From Trogon surrucura (Eukaryota > Chordata > Aves > Trogoniformes > Trogonidae): 64,000 nucleotides of DNA. The notes under the pieces were generated by a model. It was not told where the DNA came from, ran no database searches, and was given only the letters and a program-made list of their open reading frames with translations. Positions 13,201-25,200 of the stretch are shown piece after piece. Location: contig CM036619.1 in assembly GCA_020746105.1 (NCBI GenBank), positions 52,312,635 through 52,376,634 on the forward strand, given 5' to 3'. Each line of letters begins with the position of its first letter. The first letter of the stretch is position 1. The translations under genes were made by a program, and so were the position numbers.

Positions 13201-16200
13201 CTGGTGAGGCCACATCTGGAATATTGTGTCCAGTTCTGGGCCCCTCAGCTCAAGAAGGACAGGGAGCTGCTTGAGAGAGTCCAGCGCAGAGCCACAAAGA
13301 TGGTGAAGGGAGTGGAGCATCTCCCTGATGAGGAAAGGCTGAAGGAGCTGGATCTCTTTAGCTTGGAGAAGAGGAGGCTGAGGGGTGACCTCATTAATGT
13401 CTATAAATATATTAAGGCGGAGTGTCAGGAGGACAGAGCCAGGCTCTTTTAAGCGGTGTCCATTGACAGGACAAGGGGCAATGGGTGCAAGTTGGAACAC
13501 AGGAGGTTCCATAAAAATATTAGAAAAAAACTTTTTCCCTGTGAGGGTGACAGAGCACTGGCACAGGCTGCCCAGGGAGGTTGTGGAGTCTCCTTCTCTG
13601 GAGACATTCAAAACCCACCTGGACACATTCCTGTGTGCTCTACTGTAGGTGGTCCTGCTCTGGCAGGGGGGTTGGACTAGATGATCTTTGAGGTCCCTTC
13701 CAGCCTCTGTGACTCTGTGAGTAGCGGGAATGAGAAGTTTCTGTTTTTCTACCCAGCTCTGCTTTTAGTGTATCTTTGTGTTTTATGTGTGACTATTTTA
13801 ATGCTTAAATATGCTCCATTTGAGTAAAAGTGAAGTGACAGCTTTTAAAACAAACAAATAGACATCCCTCCCCAACCAGTTTCTTTCTTTTTCCATATAA
13901 TAAAACAGTAACACTTCCATATTTCAATTGGATTCTTCTCTTGGATCAGTTCCTGTTAAGGATTCTCTGTTGGTTAGCACTTCCTTCCTTCAAATAACTG
14001 TCTGCATTTCTTTCTCCTAAATTGTTCTGCTTGATCTTGACTGAATTATTGAGTAATCACTATCGTGTTTTTGTTAGATAGTCTTCATTTACCAGCCTGT
14101 GAATACGGTTTGTCAAACCTTATGGTGAGAGTGATGTGAATATTTTCACTCAAGTACATTTAACTAAGAAATGAACACTGTTTAACTATCTAGCTTTACT
14201 AAATAATGTGGTTTTTTTCCTGCCATTGTAGGGTATTTTTGAAGGGCAAAAAATTGTACTGTTAGAGAATGTAAAAAATGTTTTTTCTTTCTTTTGCTAT
14301 TTTTGATTGTTTCTTTTCTTTAAGTGTTATAGAACACACCTTGGATGGGGGCATACTACACATTTATGACTCAGATACTATACATAGAGCTATTTACATG
14401 GGTGTTGATATAAACAGATTTAAACTCCTATGTAGTTTCACTGTTGGCCTTGTTTAGCTACTGGCAAGCTGCTCTGCAGAGCTGCTGTGGAAGTGTTGAG
14501 TGTTTTTGAGTATATTTGGAGGAACATCTGCATACTACCTCAAGGTTGCATCTTTTTGTATTCACCATGAACAAATTGTAGCATTACCTTGAATATATTT
14601 TTGCAAATCTCTATCTGTGCAGGTGAAATTTCTGTTGCAAGTAAGAACTTTATAATGAAGTTATAATTTTTGATTAATTATAGGCTTGGCTCCCAAGCAG
14701 CCGACGCAAACTTCATTTACCAATCAAACTTCTGAAACTGAGAACAGGTATAGTATTTGCTACATTGTGAAATTACAGTAACCTTCCCCAGAGTTCTGAG
14801 AGGTTTTATAATAAGACTAACTGTTCTATTTTCTCAGAGCCTCGACTTTCAGTTTCAAGTAAGTGACTTGTCCTTTATAAAAATAGACTTTGATTTTACC
14901 CAGTTATTAGGGGTAAAATTACTAATTTTATTTTAAGAAAATTATTAATTATTATTAAGCAATATATCTGTAACTGCACATTTATTTTAAAAAGTAAAAT
15001 TTAACAGCGGTGGGAAAATATTTCTAAGGGTCTCTGTCAAATCAGATGATAACCAGAGAGTATGGGAAGTATGAATTTATGTTTTTTCACTTCTGGAAGC
15101 ATTTTCTAATTCTTAAATTACGGGAATCTTGTATGTAGGAAGTCTTTTTAGGTGGGAAAGAGGGGATTTAATTTGGGATTGCTTTGTGATTGCTGTTAAA
15201 TGAACGTATCGGCAGCCATGGAAGAACAATGATTCTTGTTCTTACTAGTAACTACATTGTTCTTACTACTAACAATTCAAACTTACTTTTGATCCTTCAT
15301 CACGTTCACTGTTGGTAGTTTTTGAACAATTTTGACATAGGCTCTAGTTTTAGCCAAATAGAGGGTAAAGATATTAACTTCTTCATGCCCGAACAGCAAC
15401 ATAGTTGGCACAGTGGTTAGGATATTGATACTGTTCTCTTATGTTCATAATGGACATGAGAAGTGACGTGGTTCATTTTTAATACACCTGTCTGAGACCA
15501 GATTAACAATTCTGACTAACCAGCCCTTTTGCACATGTTGAAAAACTCTGCTGCTGTGGAATTCTACAGAAGATGGGTGGTAAGGAAGATGTAAAGCTAG
15601 TTAAGTGAATATTTTTAGGTTTTTCGATAAATATTACAATAACATTGATATTTTTTTCTTATTTTTATTCTCAACTACCAAACAGCTTGAGTATCTACTC
15701 TAATTTATTAACTTTATTAGCTGAAAAAGCCCGTATTCCTTTACTATTATTTGGGTATGGATTTTTCTTGTGAGAGCTTTCTTACCCTGCTTTTCATATG
15801 GTGTCCGGGATTTAAGCCATCCTGTGGTACTCCTGCCGTGGCACAGAGTAATGTGCATATCTGCAGTGAGCTCTCTTTAGGCCTTTGTAAGGAAAGATTG
15901 CAGTGGGAAAAGGCAAACCTTGAAGTAGCTATTTAATGCAAATTTTGGAGCGCATGACAGGAATAAAAAACTCGATCTGATTTAGCACAAAAATGCCGCT
16001 TTAAAAATGTGTGGCAAGAGTCTTTATTTTTTAAAAAGCCCACTGAATTAACCTGTTTCTGTTAGAGCAGCTGCTTCAATTATTTAATTAATATGGGCCT
16101 ATATCCTTGGTTTGCTCAGAAACAGAAAATCTGTAAATATCTAGTTGAAGTAGGAGTGGTTTTGTTTGTGCTTGGCTTCGGTGATTTCCACAATTTTTAT

Positions 16201-19200
16201 GCAAACCTGTAATTAGTGTTATTTTTCCCTGAATATAGCAGCAATAGAATAGTTGATAGATTAAGTTTGTTGTTGATGTATTATAGTACTTTCCAGTGTT
16301 TCTTTCAGTCATGACAAGGGGAAACTTATCCATGCATTTATTTCTCAGGTCCTGTTTTCCCTCCTTTCACTGCCAGTGAAGTTTGAATTGAATTTGAGAG
16401 ATACATGACATCTGTTTTATATTGCCCACTTATACTTGTGGGAATATTGACATGATCTGCTTTAGCAGCCTGATGTATGACACTTTAAACTAGAAACCTA
16501 AATCTTACATAGGAAATATATAGCATTAGGCAGCATCAGTTGTGCTCTGGAAATGCCTCAGTTAAATGCTTGTGTTAATGGCTGTGACTAACCTACCCTG
16601 ACTGAATATAAATTTAGTAGTTATTTCTTTTAAATGAAAAAAAAATTATCTTGTAATTAGGCTAGTCACAAACTGTATTTATTGGTTAATCCTTTCTTTC
16701 CCTTATTTTTCCACTTGAATTATCAATTAAAGTATATAGGACTGTGTTTCAGGTAATTAACTTGGACTTGCATCTCGTTAAAAGTTCAGTTATATTGAGT
16801 AACGAAGATGATATGCGTAAGCAGTCCCCTTTTTAACGTGAAATATATTTATATTTCAAGCGTTCCATTGTCAAATCCTTCATTAGCATCAAAATGCAGT
16901 AACTTCCTGCCATCAGAGGAACATATTCAGAAGCTAAAAGAAGCAGGAAAAGATGGTGAAAAGCAGCTGATGATAGTAAGTAATACCCTTTTAGTAAGAC
17001 TTGTAGCTTCTTGAAGAAAATATTTCTGAATTTGCAGTGCTGTATTTTTATGAACTTGTCTAGAAATCATTACTTACTGTAAATGATTTATGAAAGAAGA
17101 ACCTGTACTAAATGGTCATGCAGTGTTGATGGGGAAAAAAGGTAACAGGCATTAAAGCTGATTCTTGAGAAAACGAATTTTCTGCATTTATGTAATAGAA
17201 TGGTTATTCAGTAAAAGTACATTTCTTTCTGTTTTTTTTTTCGGAAGAGTGAATTTACCTTATGGGCAAATTCTCAGTTTCTTGAAATTTCACAATTTTA
17301 GGGGTAGGTGCATCTGGCAGATTGCATGCAAAATGAGTAACAACATATTTATTCCTGCATCATTCAAGTGTCCATTATTTTGAAAGAAACTTGAAGATTT
17401 TCTTGTGATTGCACTCATTTTTCCCATAATATTTAAGCAGCAATACTGGTTTGGTTATTTGCTCTTAGGCTTTTTGCTATTAGCTGCCAAATGCAGGTAT
17501 CTCTTTTAAAACAAGAAGATGCAAAATGAAAAGGTAGTGTGACACACAGTCATTTTTCTGTCTTGTAGAATCACACAATTTGATATTGAAAAAATTGGAG
17601 TTTTTGCTTGTGTTTCATGTTTTAAATAATCTACACATCAAATAATCCTTGAGAAATGAAAGGCTGTAGCTGGGAAGCTACAGAGGGAGAGGAATCGAGG
17701 CCATTAGGAAGGAGAGCTCTGTAGTAAGCTTCTTAGGAAATTACCCATCTTGCATATATAACTGGTGTTCCTGCTAAATTGCATTTTTTTTTCATGTAAT
17801 ACATGGATTATACACATGAAAATATTAACTAAAGTAGAATCAGGTGAATTATGAACACACTTTTATATTCATATTGAAATATTTTTAAATTGGAGCCTCT
17901 GAGAACCGAATTGGTAAACATATCCTTGATTTGCCTACAGTGATACAAATGCAGGCACTTGAATGCCCAGTCACAGGATAATAAATGAGTTATATCTAAC
18001 ATTTAAGAAGTATTTCATCTGTTGCCTCTTTGAAACTCATTTTACCAACAGAGCATAATGAAATGTCTTAACTACATTGAAAGGACTATAAGAATATTCC
18101 TTTTCACTTCAGTAAAGTTAACTTAATTTTTTGCTCATATAGCAACTCTTCAGTCAGGTCCTCCTACTAGGATCTTTGACAAGAAGAAACGTATAACTTT
18201 TTACTTAGATACTGAAGATTGTACAAAGAAATTTTTTAACTTACTGAGCATGCCAGTAGTGTTCTTGTTGTCAGCCCAAATTAGGAGTGTATTTTTTTTT
18301 CCCTAGATATTCAACACATACAAGTTTTAAGTTATTTACCTAGCAAAATTTTAGAATATAAAGAGCGGGTCACTAATGAAGAACACTAGGGAAAATGAGA
18401 GAGGCTAATTTCTTGTTTTCTCTGTGTATTTCTGGAAAATGCAAGTGAGCACTGTAATTTTTAAATGTGAAAGTAGCAACTTCGCAATACCTAATAGATT
18501 TCATACAAATCTAATTCGCTTTGACTTTATCGAGTTACAGGTAGGCTTTTTACGATGTTAAAAGGGCATCTTGATAATTAATGCCTGTAGTTCACTTTGC
18601 GAGATAAGCATTAGGTAAGGTATTGCTCTGTTATTCTTTTACCTGAGGGAAAACTGCTCTTAGCATTGTCAAAATACAGAGAGGAACCTAAATATTTGTT
18701 AAGCCGTTTTGTAAAATACTGTCCTCGACATTAGTTACTGTGGAGACGAGACATAGTTATGTCTAGAATAGTTTGTGCTAGCATCTGGAGCAGAAAAATT
18801 GCTAAATTCACTTCTAAAAGTACCAGTGTTCACTTGTACAAATACTTAAAAGATCAGAGATTAAATGCATGTAGTAAAATAAGGTACATTTTGTAATTAA
18901 TAGTTTTGTTTGGAAAACTGCTGTGGTAAATTTCTTAAATGTGGGTTCTGAATGGCTGGACTTCTAACTTTGTTTTCGTAAGAAATAGTTGCAAAGGTGT
19001 TTATGTACTTTTGTAGTGATCCTCTGAGAACAGAGAAAAAGACTGATTTAACAACTGTTCAAGTTGAAGTTTTATCTATACAGAGAGCAGTTTTACTGCG
19101 CATAGTCAAATCACCTAAATTAGCATTTATAGCATCTGTAAAAAATTTTATAGTTAATAGCTAGAAATGATTTTTATTTCAAGTTTCTGGAGCATTGCAC

Positions 19201-22200
19201 TAAGCAAAGCAGTTTCGTTTGTTCTTTACTTTGAGCAAACTTGGGAAGTTACGCTTTTCTTCTTAGCAGGGAATGTTTAATTTGCATTCTGTCACACTTT
19301 TTAAAAAACACTTCAAGGGTGCAATTTTGGGCTCTACGGTGAGATGTGATTCTTTTGGAGATCTGTCAAGCCAGTCCATCTTTATGTATAGAATCCTTTC
19401 TTATTGTAATTGGAAGTGGAAAGACTAGCTGGGCTTAGTTTGACCCACCATGTGATACTGCTGATTGCTATTGAATTTTCCTAGTATTTTGTATTTAAGT
19501 TTGACATCTGTCCTTCTAATTGTCTTTACAGTACCTGAGGCTCAGTCTGGAATATAACAATATTGTCTCATATTTTAACCTTTTAATTTCCTGAGCTGTA
19601 TTTAGAGAGGTGTTATGGTAAAACTAGTCTTTATTTCTACAATATGTTTTGTTTTCTTTATATTTAATCCTTAAATATGCATCTTTCTTATTTTCCCGCT
19701 ATTACTGTAATAATAGATTAATTTTCTGGTTTTCTTAGGTAATACAATCTTTAACAAGCTTTAAGGCTATTTGACTGTAACAGATCAATTAATACAACTT
19801 CTGTTTGTACAAGAAATATTTAGTAGCTGTACTTGCACGATTCTCTTCCTTGGTACACATCATGTAGTTTATCTGAGCAGCTTTTAAACATAAAATTATC
19901 TTCATTTTGTAGAGATACAACTAAGACAAAAGATGAATTGTTACTGTTTTCTTCAGATTTACTTTCTGTCCCATCTTAAAAAGGAAGTTTCCTCAGAGGG
20001 TAGAATTTCAGCTGAAAACAGCAGGGACTGTAATGCTGCAAGAACTTTGCAAAACCAAGCAGTAGCAGGAAATGATGTTTGAAGTGATGTGCAAAGATTT
20101 AGGTTCAGACTGAGGAGGGTATGATCTGTTGTTCTTGAGCAAAGAAATTAACATTAAGGCTAAAAATACATTCCAAATCCATGACTATGTGTTTAGAGAA
20201 GTAGTCTATTCTTAGTAGTTGACCTGTACCTTCTTACAGTTCATTTAAATGTTCAATTGGTAGGTTGTCAGGTTATGTGAAGCTTCGTATTGGAATTTTT
20301 GTAGTCATGCACTAAAATTGTTCTTTACTGCCTAAATACTTGAAGCTGATGTGGAAATACAAGAGCTTGATTGTGAAATCATCCACTCCTTTTACTTCTG
20401 AAATGGAAATACAAATGCGCAAAGTGTATGTTTTCAGTTTTCAGAAAATGAGATGTGCTTTGCATGCAAGACAAGCAGTTGTTTGCTTCTTGTAAGAATT
20501 CTGCTTCCCTGCACAAAGTTTTGACCGTAACAATAGGAATTGACAAAAGCATTAATGTTACAAAAGAATGTTCTGAATAATGACCTATTAGATACAGGGA
20601 CGCTTCTTACTTTTATGCCACTAGTGAGATGGTTTTCTTAGGAAATTGAGCCAGCCTTTTGAAAAGAATGTGAAAAAGAATAAACGGTGAAAACAAGTCA
20701 CTGGTGTGATGACAAGATAGTGTAGGGTTACAGGGACTTTTCTAGATTTTTAGATGTCTGAGTTAATTAATGCCTGGATGCAAACAGGCATGATTAAATA
20801 TAAATGATCTTTATAAGTATCAGTAAATGCTTAGATCAAGGTTGCTGGATGGAAGATGCTTTCGATTCTGACATTTGAATTGGTGCTATATGTGGAAGTG
20901 ATGTGCAGGCTAATTCAGTTTACACATTTGGATATCGTACCTGAATTTTTCCTTTAATCTTGAACGTAGTTTACTCTTTGACTGAAATAAGGAATACATG
21001 AAAGAAATATTTTGATTTAAGCTCAAAACATACTCCTCAGTGGAGATAAGTGTGAAAGTGATTTCTTATGAGCCTGAAGAAAGTTGCATAATGATCACTT
21101 TAAGCTGCTGTTTTATTCCTTAAACTGGTGTAGAACCAGTTGACAATTTGTCTCAAGAATTGAAGAATGGCTTTTGGGCAATGTTTTGTTGTTCACATTA
21201 GTTATGTACTACCTCTTTCCTGTAATCCCAGTAAAAACAAGACAGCCGTTACTGTGTAAGTGACTGGGCAGAGAGTTGGGTAGTTGAGAGCAGTCTCCCT
21301 TTCTTCCCACGCAAAATCTTACCCTTTGGGACAGTTCTGATATTGGGAGAGGGTAGTAATGTCCATCCTTTCTTATTATCACTCCTTCCCCATTTCTGCT
21401 TCACCACAGTAACCCAGCTTTGTCTAGCAAATTCAGGTGGGTTGTGTTTGGTGTACTTTGTCCTGAAGGTGAGAATGTTTGGTAAAGTTAGCTGGGGATC
21501 CGATATAGGAATTTGGGCACCAAGGCCCCTGACATTGCGTTGTGGGTTAACCCTGGCAGGCAGCTGACCCCCATGAGAACTTGTGGATTGAGATAGGGAC
21601 AGTTTGATAGATAAAGCAAGAGCTGTGCACACAAGCAATGTAAAATAAGAAATTAATCACCTACTTCCTACCGGCTTGCAGGTGTTTGGCCATCTCTGGG
21701 AAAGCAGGACTTCATCATGTGTAATGGTTGGGAAGACAAATGTTTTAACTTCAAAATGTTGTCCCTCGTTCCCCTGGCTTTTACCACTCAGCATGACATC
21801 ATGTGCTGTGGAATATCCCTCTGGTCAGTTGGGGTCAGCTGTCCCAGTTGTGTCTCCTCTCACCTTCTCGTGCACCCCCGGCCTCCTCGCTGGCCGGGCA
21901 GGGCGAGAAACAGAGAAGGCCATGACGCTGTGTGAGCACTGTGCAGCAGCAGCTAGAACATCCCAGTGCTGTCAACGCTATTTTGATCACAGATCTAAAA
22001 CATATCACCATAGCAGCTGCTGTGAGGGAAATTAACCGTATTTCAGCCAAAACCGGTACACATTGGAACACTTTCTGTGGTATTTTTGAATAATGTTTTA
22101 TATGAGTTGAGAACGGATTAATTGTCCGTTAGAAATATTGTGCACACTTGTTGTTGAACTTCGTCATTTTTTCATATTGCTTTAGCTAATGACCAGTGAG

Positions 22201-25200
22201 AATATCCTTTCATGATGGATAATGACCCTCTATTTTCGTTTTTCAGACAGATCAAATAAAATTAGATATATCACAGTTCTGAAAGTTTCAAGTTGATTCA
22301 TAGCCTTTGGCTAATTTAGCTTTTCAGGAAGATGGGTACTGGTGATGGAGTGGAGGTTTTTTGGTTGGTTGGTGGTGTTTCTTTGTTAAATTCCGCAGTC
22401 TTCATTTTAAAGTGCAACTTGTTTCTGAGTTGGGTCATGTCTTCTGATTCTCCTGGTCAGCAAGGGGATCTACCCGTCAGCTTTCAGTCTTGAATGCATG
22501 TTCTGTTAAAATGGCGGTTTTTGACCTTCTCATTTTGTGTGGAGAGCCCCAAAATCTTTGTGGTGTTCCTTCCTGCTCTTCTTGTATTTCCTTTCCAGCC
22601 TACTTGTTTCTATGGCTGGGTTTTATTCCTTGTTCTGTGAAAAGATTAGAGGAAAAAATAATCTTCCTCTAACTAACTAGGTAATCAAGCAGGAGGTTAC
22701 CTAATCTGTGCTTGGAGAGGAAGGAAAGGAAAAAAAATAGAGCCCCTTTTCATCTCCTACAGAGGCACCAAATGCCTTTTTTGCTTGCAGGGCTCCTTAT
22801 TCCACATATGGAGGATCAGCAGACATGCACCTTCTCAAAGAAGATATTGGTAAGACTTTTCTTTCTGTCTAACACAGACTAAAGAAAACCCTCTGGAGGT
22901 TAAGGCAACATTGTTGCAATGATGAATTACAGTTAGCCTGTAATGGTGGATCTCATGTATCCTGTGATTATAGTAACGAGGATTACTTGAGATGTTGGGA
23001 ATGCGTAATTGCCATCTGCATGTGCAAAATTTTGCTTAGGAAATAAAAGTATCTTTGCTCTTTATTGTTACAGTTTAGAAAATTGAGTTTAAATACAGTA
23101 ACACATTTTTCTGCTGCAACCCTACATTTTCTGAAATATTGCTCTGCAAAACATTTCTCTAAGTTCTGTGAGTCAAACATCTTACATATTTTTATAGTTA
23201 TGACAACTACTCCAGTACCTGATGTTTGCTGAGAAGAAACCCTCCCATCAAAATCCCAGTTTTGAGTTTTTTTACTCTCATTTGTGGTGCATAAGGTGTT
23301 CTTGGGTTGTTTTTTTTTTTCATTGTTCCTCCCTCCCCGTTAGGAAGAACTGGCAACCATTGTTGCAGTATTCACAGCGGGAGTTGGAAGGGACCTTGAA
23401 AGCTCATCTAGTCCAACACCCCTGCCAGAGCAGGAACACCTAGAATAAGTCACACAGGAATGTGTCCAGGTGGGTTTTGAATGTTTCCAGATAAGGAGAC
23501 TCCACAACCTCCCTGGGCAGCCTGTTCCAGTGCTCTGTCACCCTCACAGTGAAAAAGTTTTTTCTAATATTTTTGTGGAACCTCCTATGCTCCAGCTTGT
23601 ATCCATTGCCCCTTGTCCTGTCATTGGACGCCACTGAAAAGAGCCTGGCTCCATCCTCCTGACACTCCCCCCTTGACATATTTATAAACATTTATGAGGT
23701 CACCCCTCAGCCTTCTCTTCTCCAAGCCGAAGAGACCCAGCTCCTTCAGACATTCCACTCCCTTAATAATCTTTGTGCCTCTGCACTGAACTCTTCCAAG
23801 CAGTTCCCTGTCCTTTTTTAACTGAGGGGCCTAGAACTAAACACAGTGTTCCAGATATGGCCTCACCAGGGCAGAGTAGAGGAGGAGAACCTCTCTTGAC
23901 CCACTAGCCACCCCGCTTCTAATACACCCAAGGAAGCCATTGACCTTCTTGGCCAAGAGGGCACTTTGCTGGCTTATGGCCATCCTGCTGCCCAGCAGGA
24001 CCCCCAGGTCCCTTTCCTCTGTGCTGCTCTCCAACAGGGCAGTCCCCAACCTAAACTGGTACATGGGGTTGTTTTTTCTCAGATGCAAGACTCTACGCTT
24101 GCCCTTGTTACGTTTCGTAAGATTACTCCCTGCTTGGAAACACTCGTTTTTTGTCTTGATGCATGCCCTTTCCACTTTTACTTTTGCAATGACATCAGAT
24201 TAAAATTAGTCAGATTCTGTAGATGTTTTGTTAAAGTACAAAAATGCGTAAAAGCATTCTTTGTAATTCCTGATGTTATTTTGCGTGTCCTGGTTTTTTT
24301 GTTAGTTTGCATTGGATTTACAAAGCTGCTTTTTTTTTTTTTTTCCCCTGAAGCATTATGTCCTGTAGTGTGACTTTCAGTTGTGTATTTCAGTTACACA
24401 GAAAGGCTATCTTCTGTACTGCCTTCAGGATACTGTCAAGTATTTGCTAATATAGTCAGCATTTGTTAGGGCTACAGAGTTCAGAAGACTGCTTTAAAGA
24501 CTCCAGTGTGTTTTTTCTGATAACTCGCATAACAGGTTTTTAATATTAAGCTCTGTGTGTAACCCATTGATACAACTGAATGCATGTAAAGATAGTAGTA
24601 TCAGTGAAATTCTTAAAAAACCAAAAACTAAACAAAAAAATCCCACCCAAAACCACTGATACCAGCAATATCCAAGGGATTCAGACTGTAAAATATATCA
24701 GTACTATTCCGGGGAAATAATCTGTTCCTGGAAACTTGCAAAACAGCATACATGTTTACAAGGCAAGCTGGGATGAGCTAAGGAGCCTGACAGCTTTTGC
24801 TCCAAATTTATGTATAACTTCCTACATAGTTAAGCTTTTTTTTTTTTTTTTTTGGCTTGAGATTTTTGGTAGTGAACTAATAGGTGCTTTAGCTTAAATA
24901 CCTGCAGCTTCTTGGTCATTTGAACAGATCTTTTTTCATGAGACTTACTGCCATACTGATACGTGCCAAGTATTTTAAGAGTTGCTTTAGTAGTTTAAGA
25001 GTGTCCGATTTCCTAATTTTCATGTCTTTTTTAAAAAAAAGTATATTCCAGGTATCAAAGTAGACTTCCTCTTCACTTATCCTACCCTAGATATCAGGGA
25101 TATATGTTCTCCATCTTCAGGATGGGTTAAGCTAGGTTCAGTTGGTTCGTCTTAAAATAACTGCCATTAATCATCCTTCCTGCCGAACTGCCTGTTTTCA

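Noticed and set aside
13051-13680. Open frames resembling reverse-transcriptase C-terminus as host genes
   Set aside because: They are fragments of a 5'-truncated CR1 LINE broken by frame changes, listed as a repeat.
21249-22071. Open frames within and beside the LTR
   Set aside because: They are short, overlap on both strands and coincide with the solo LTR; no retroviral protein motif is present.
23440-24203. Minus-strand open frames of 83 and 112 codons
   Set aside because: They are CR1 ORF2 pieces in the antisense element at 23.4-24.1 kb, not host genes.
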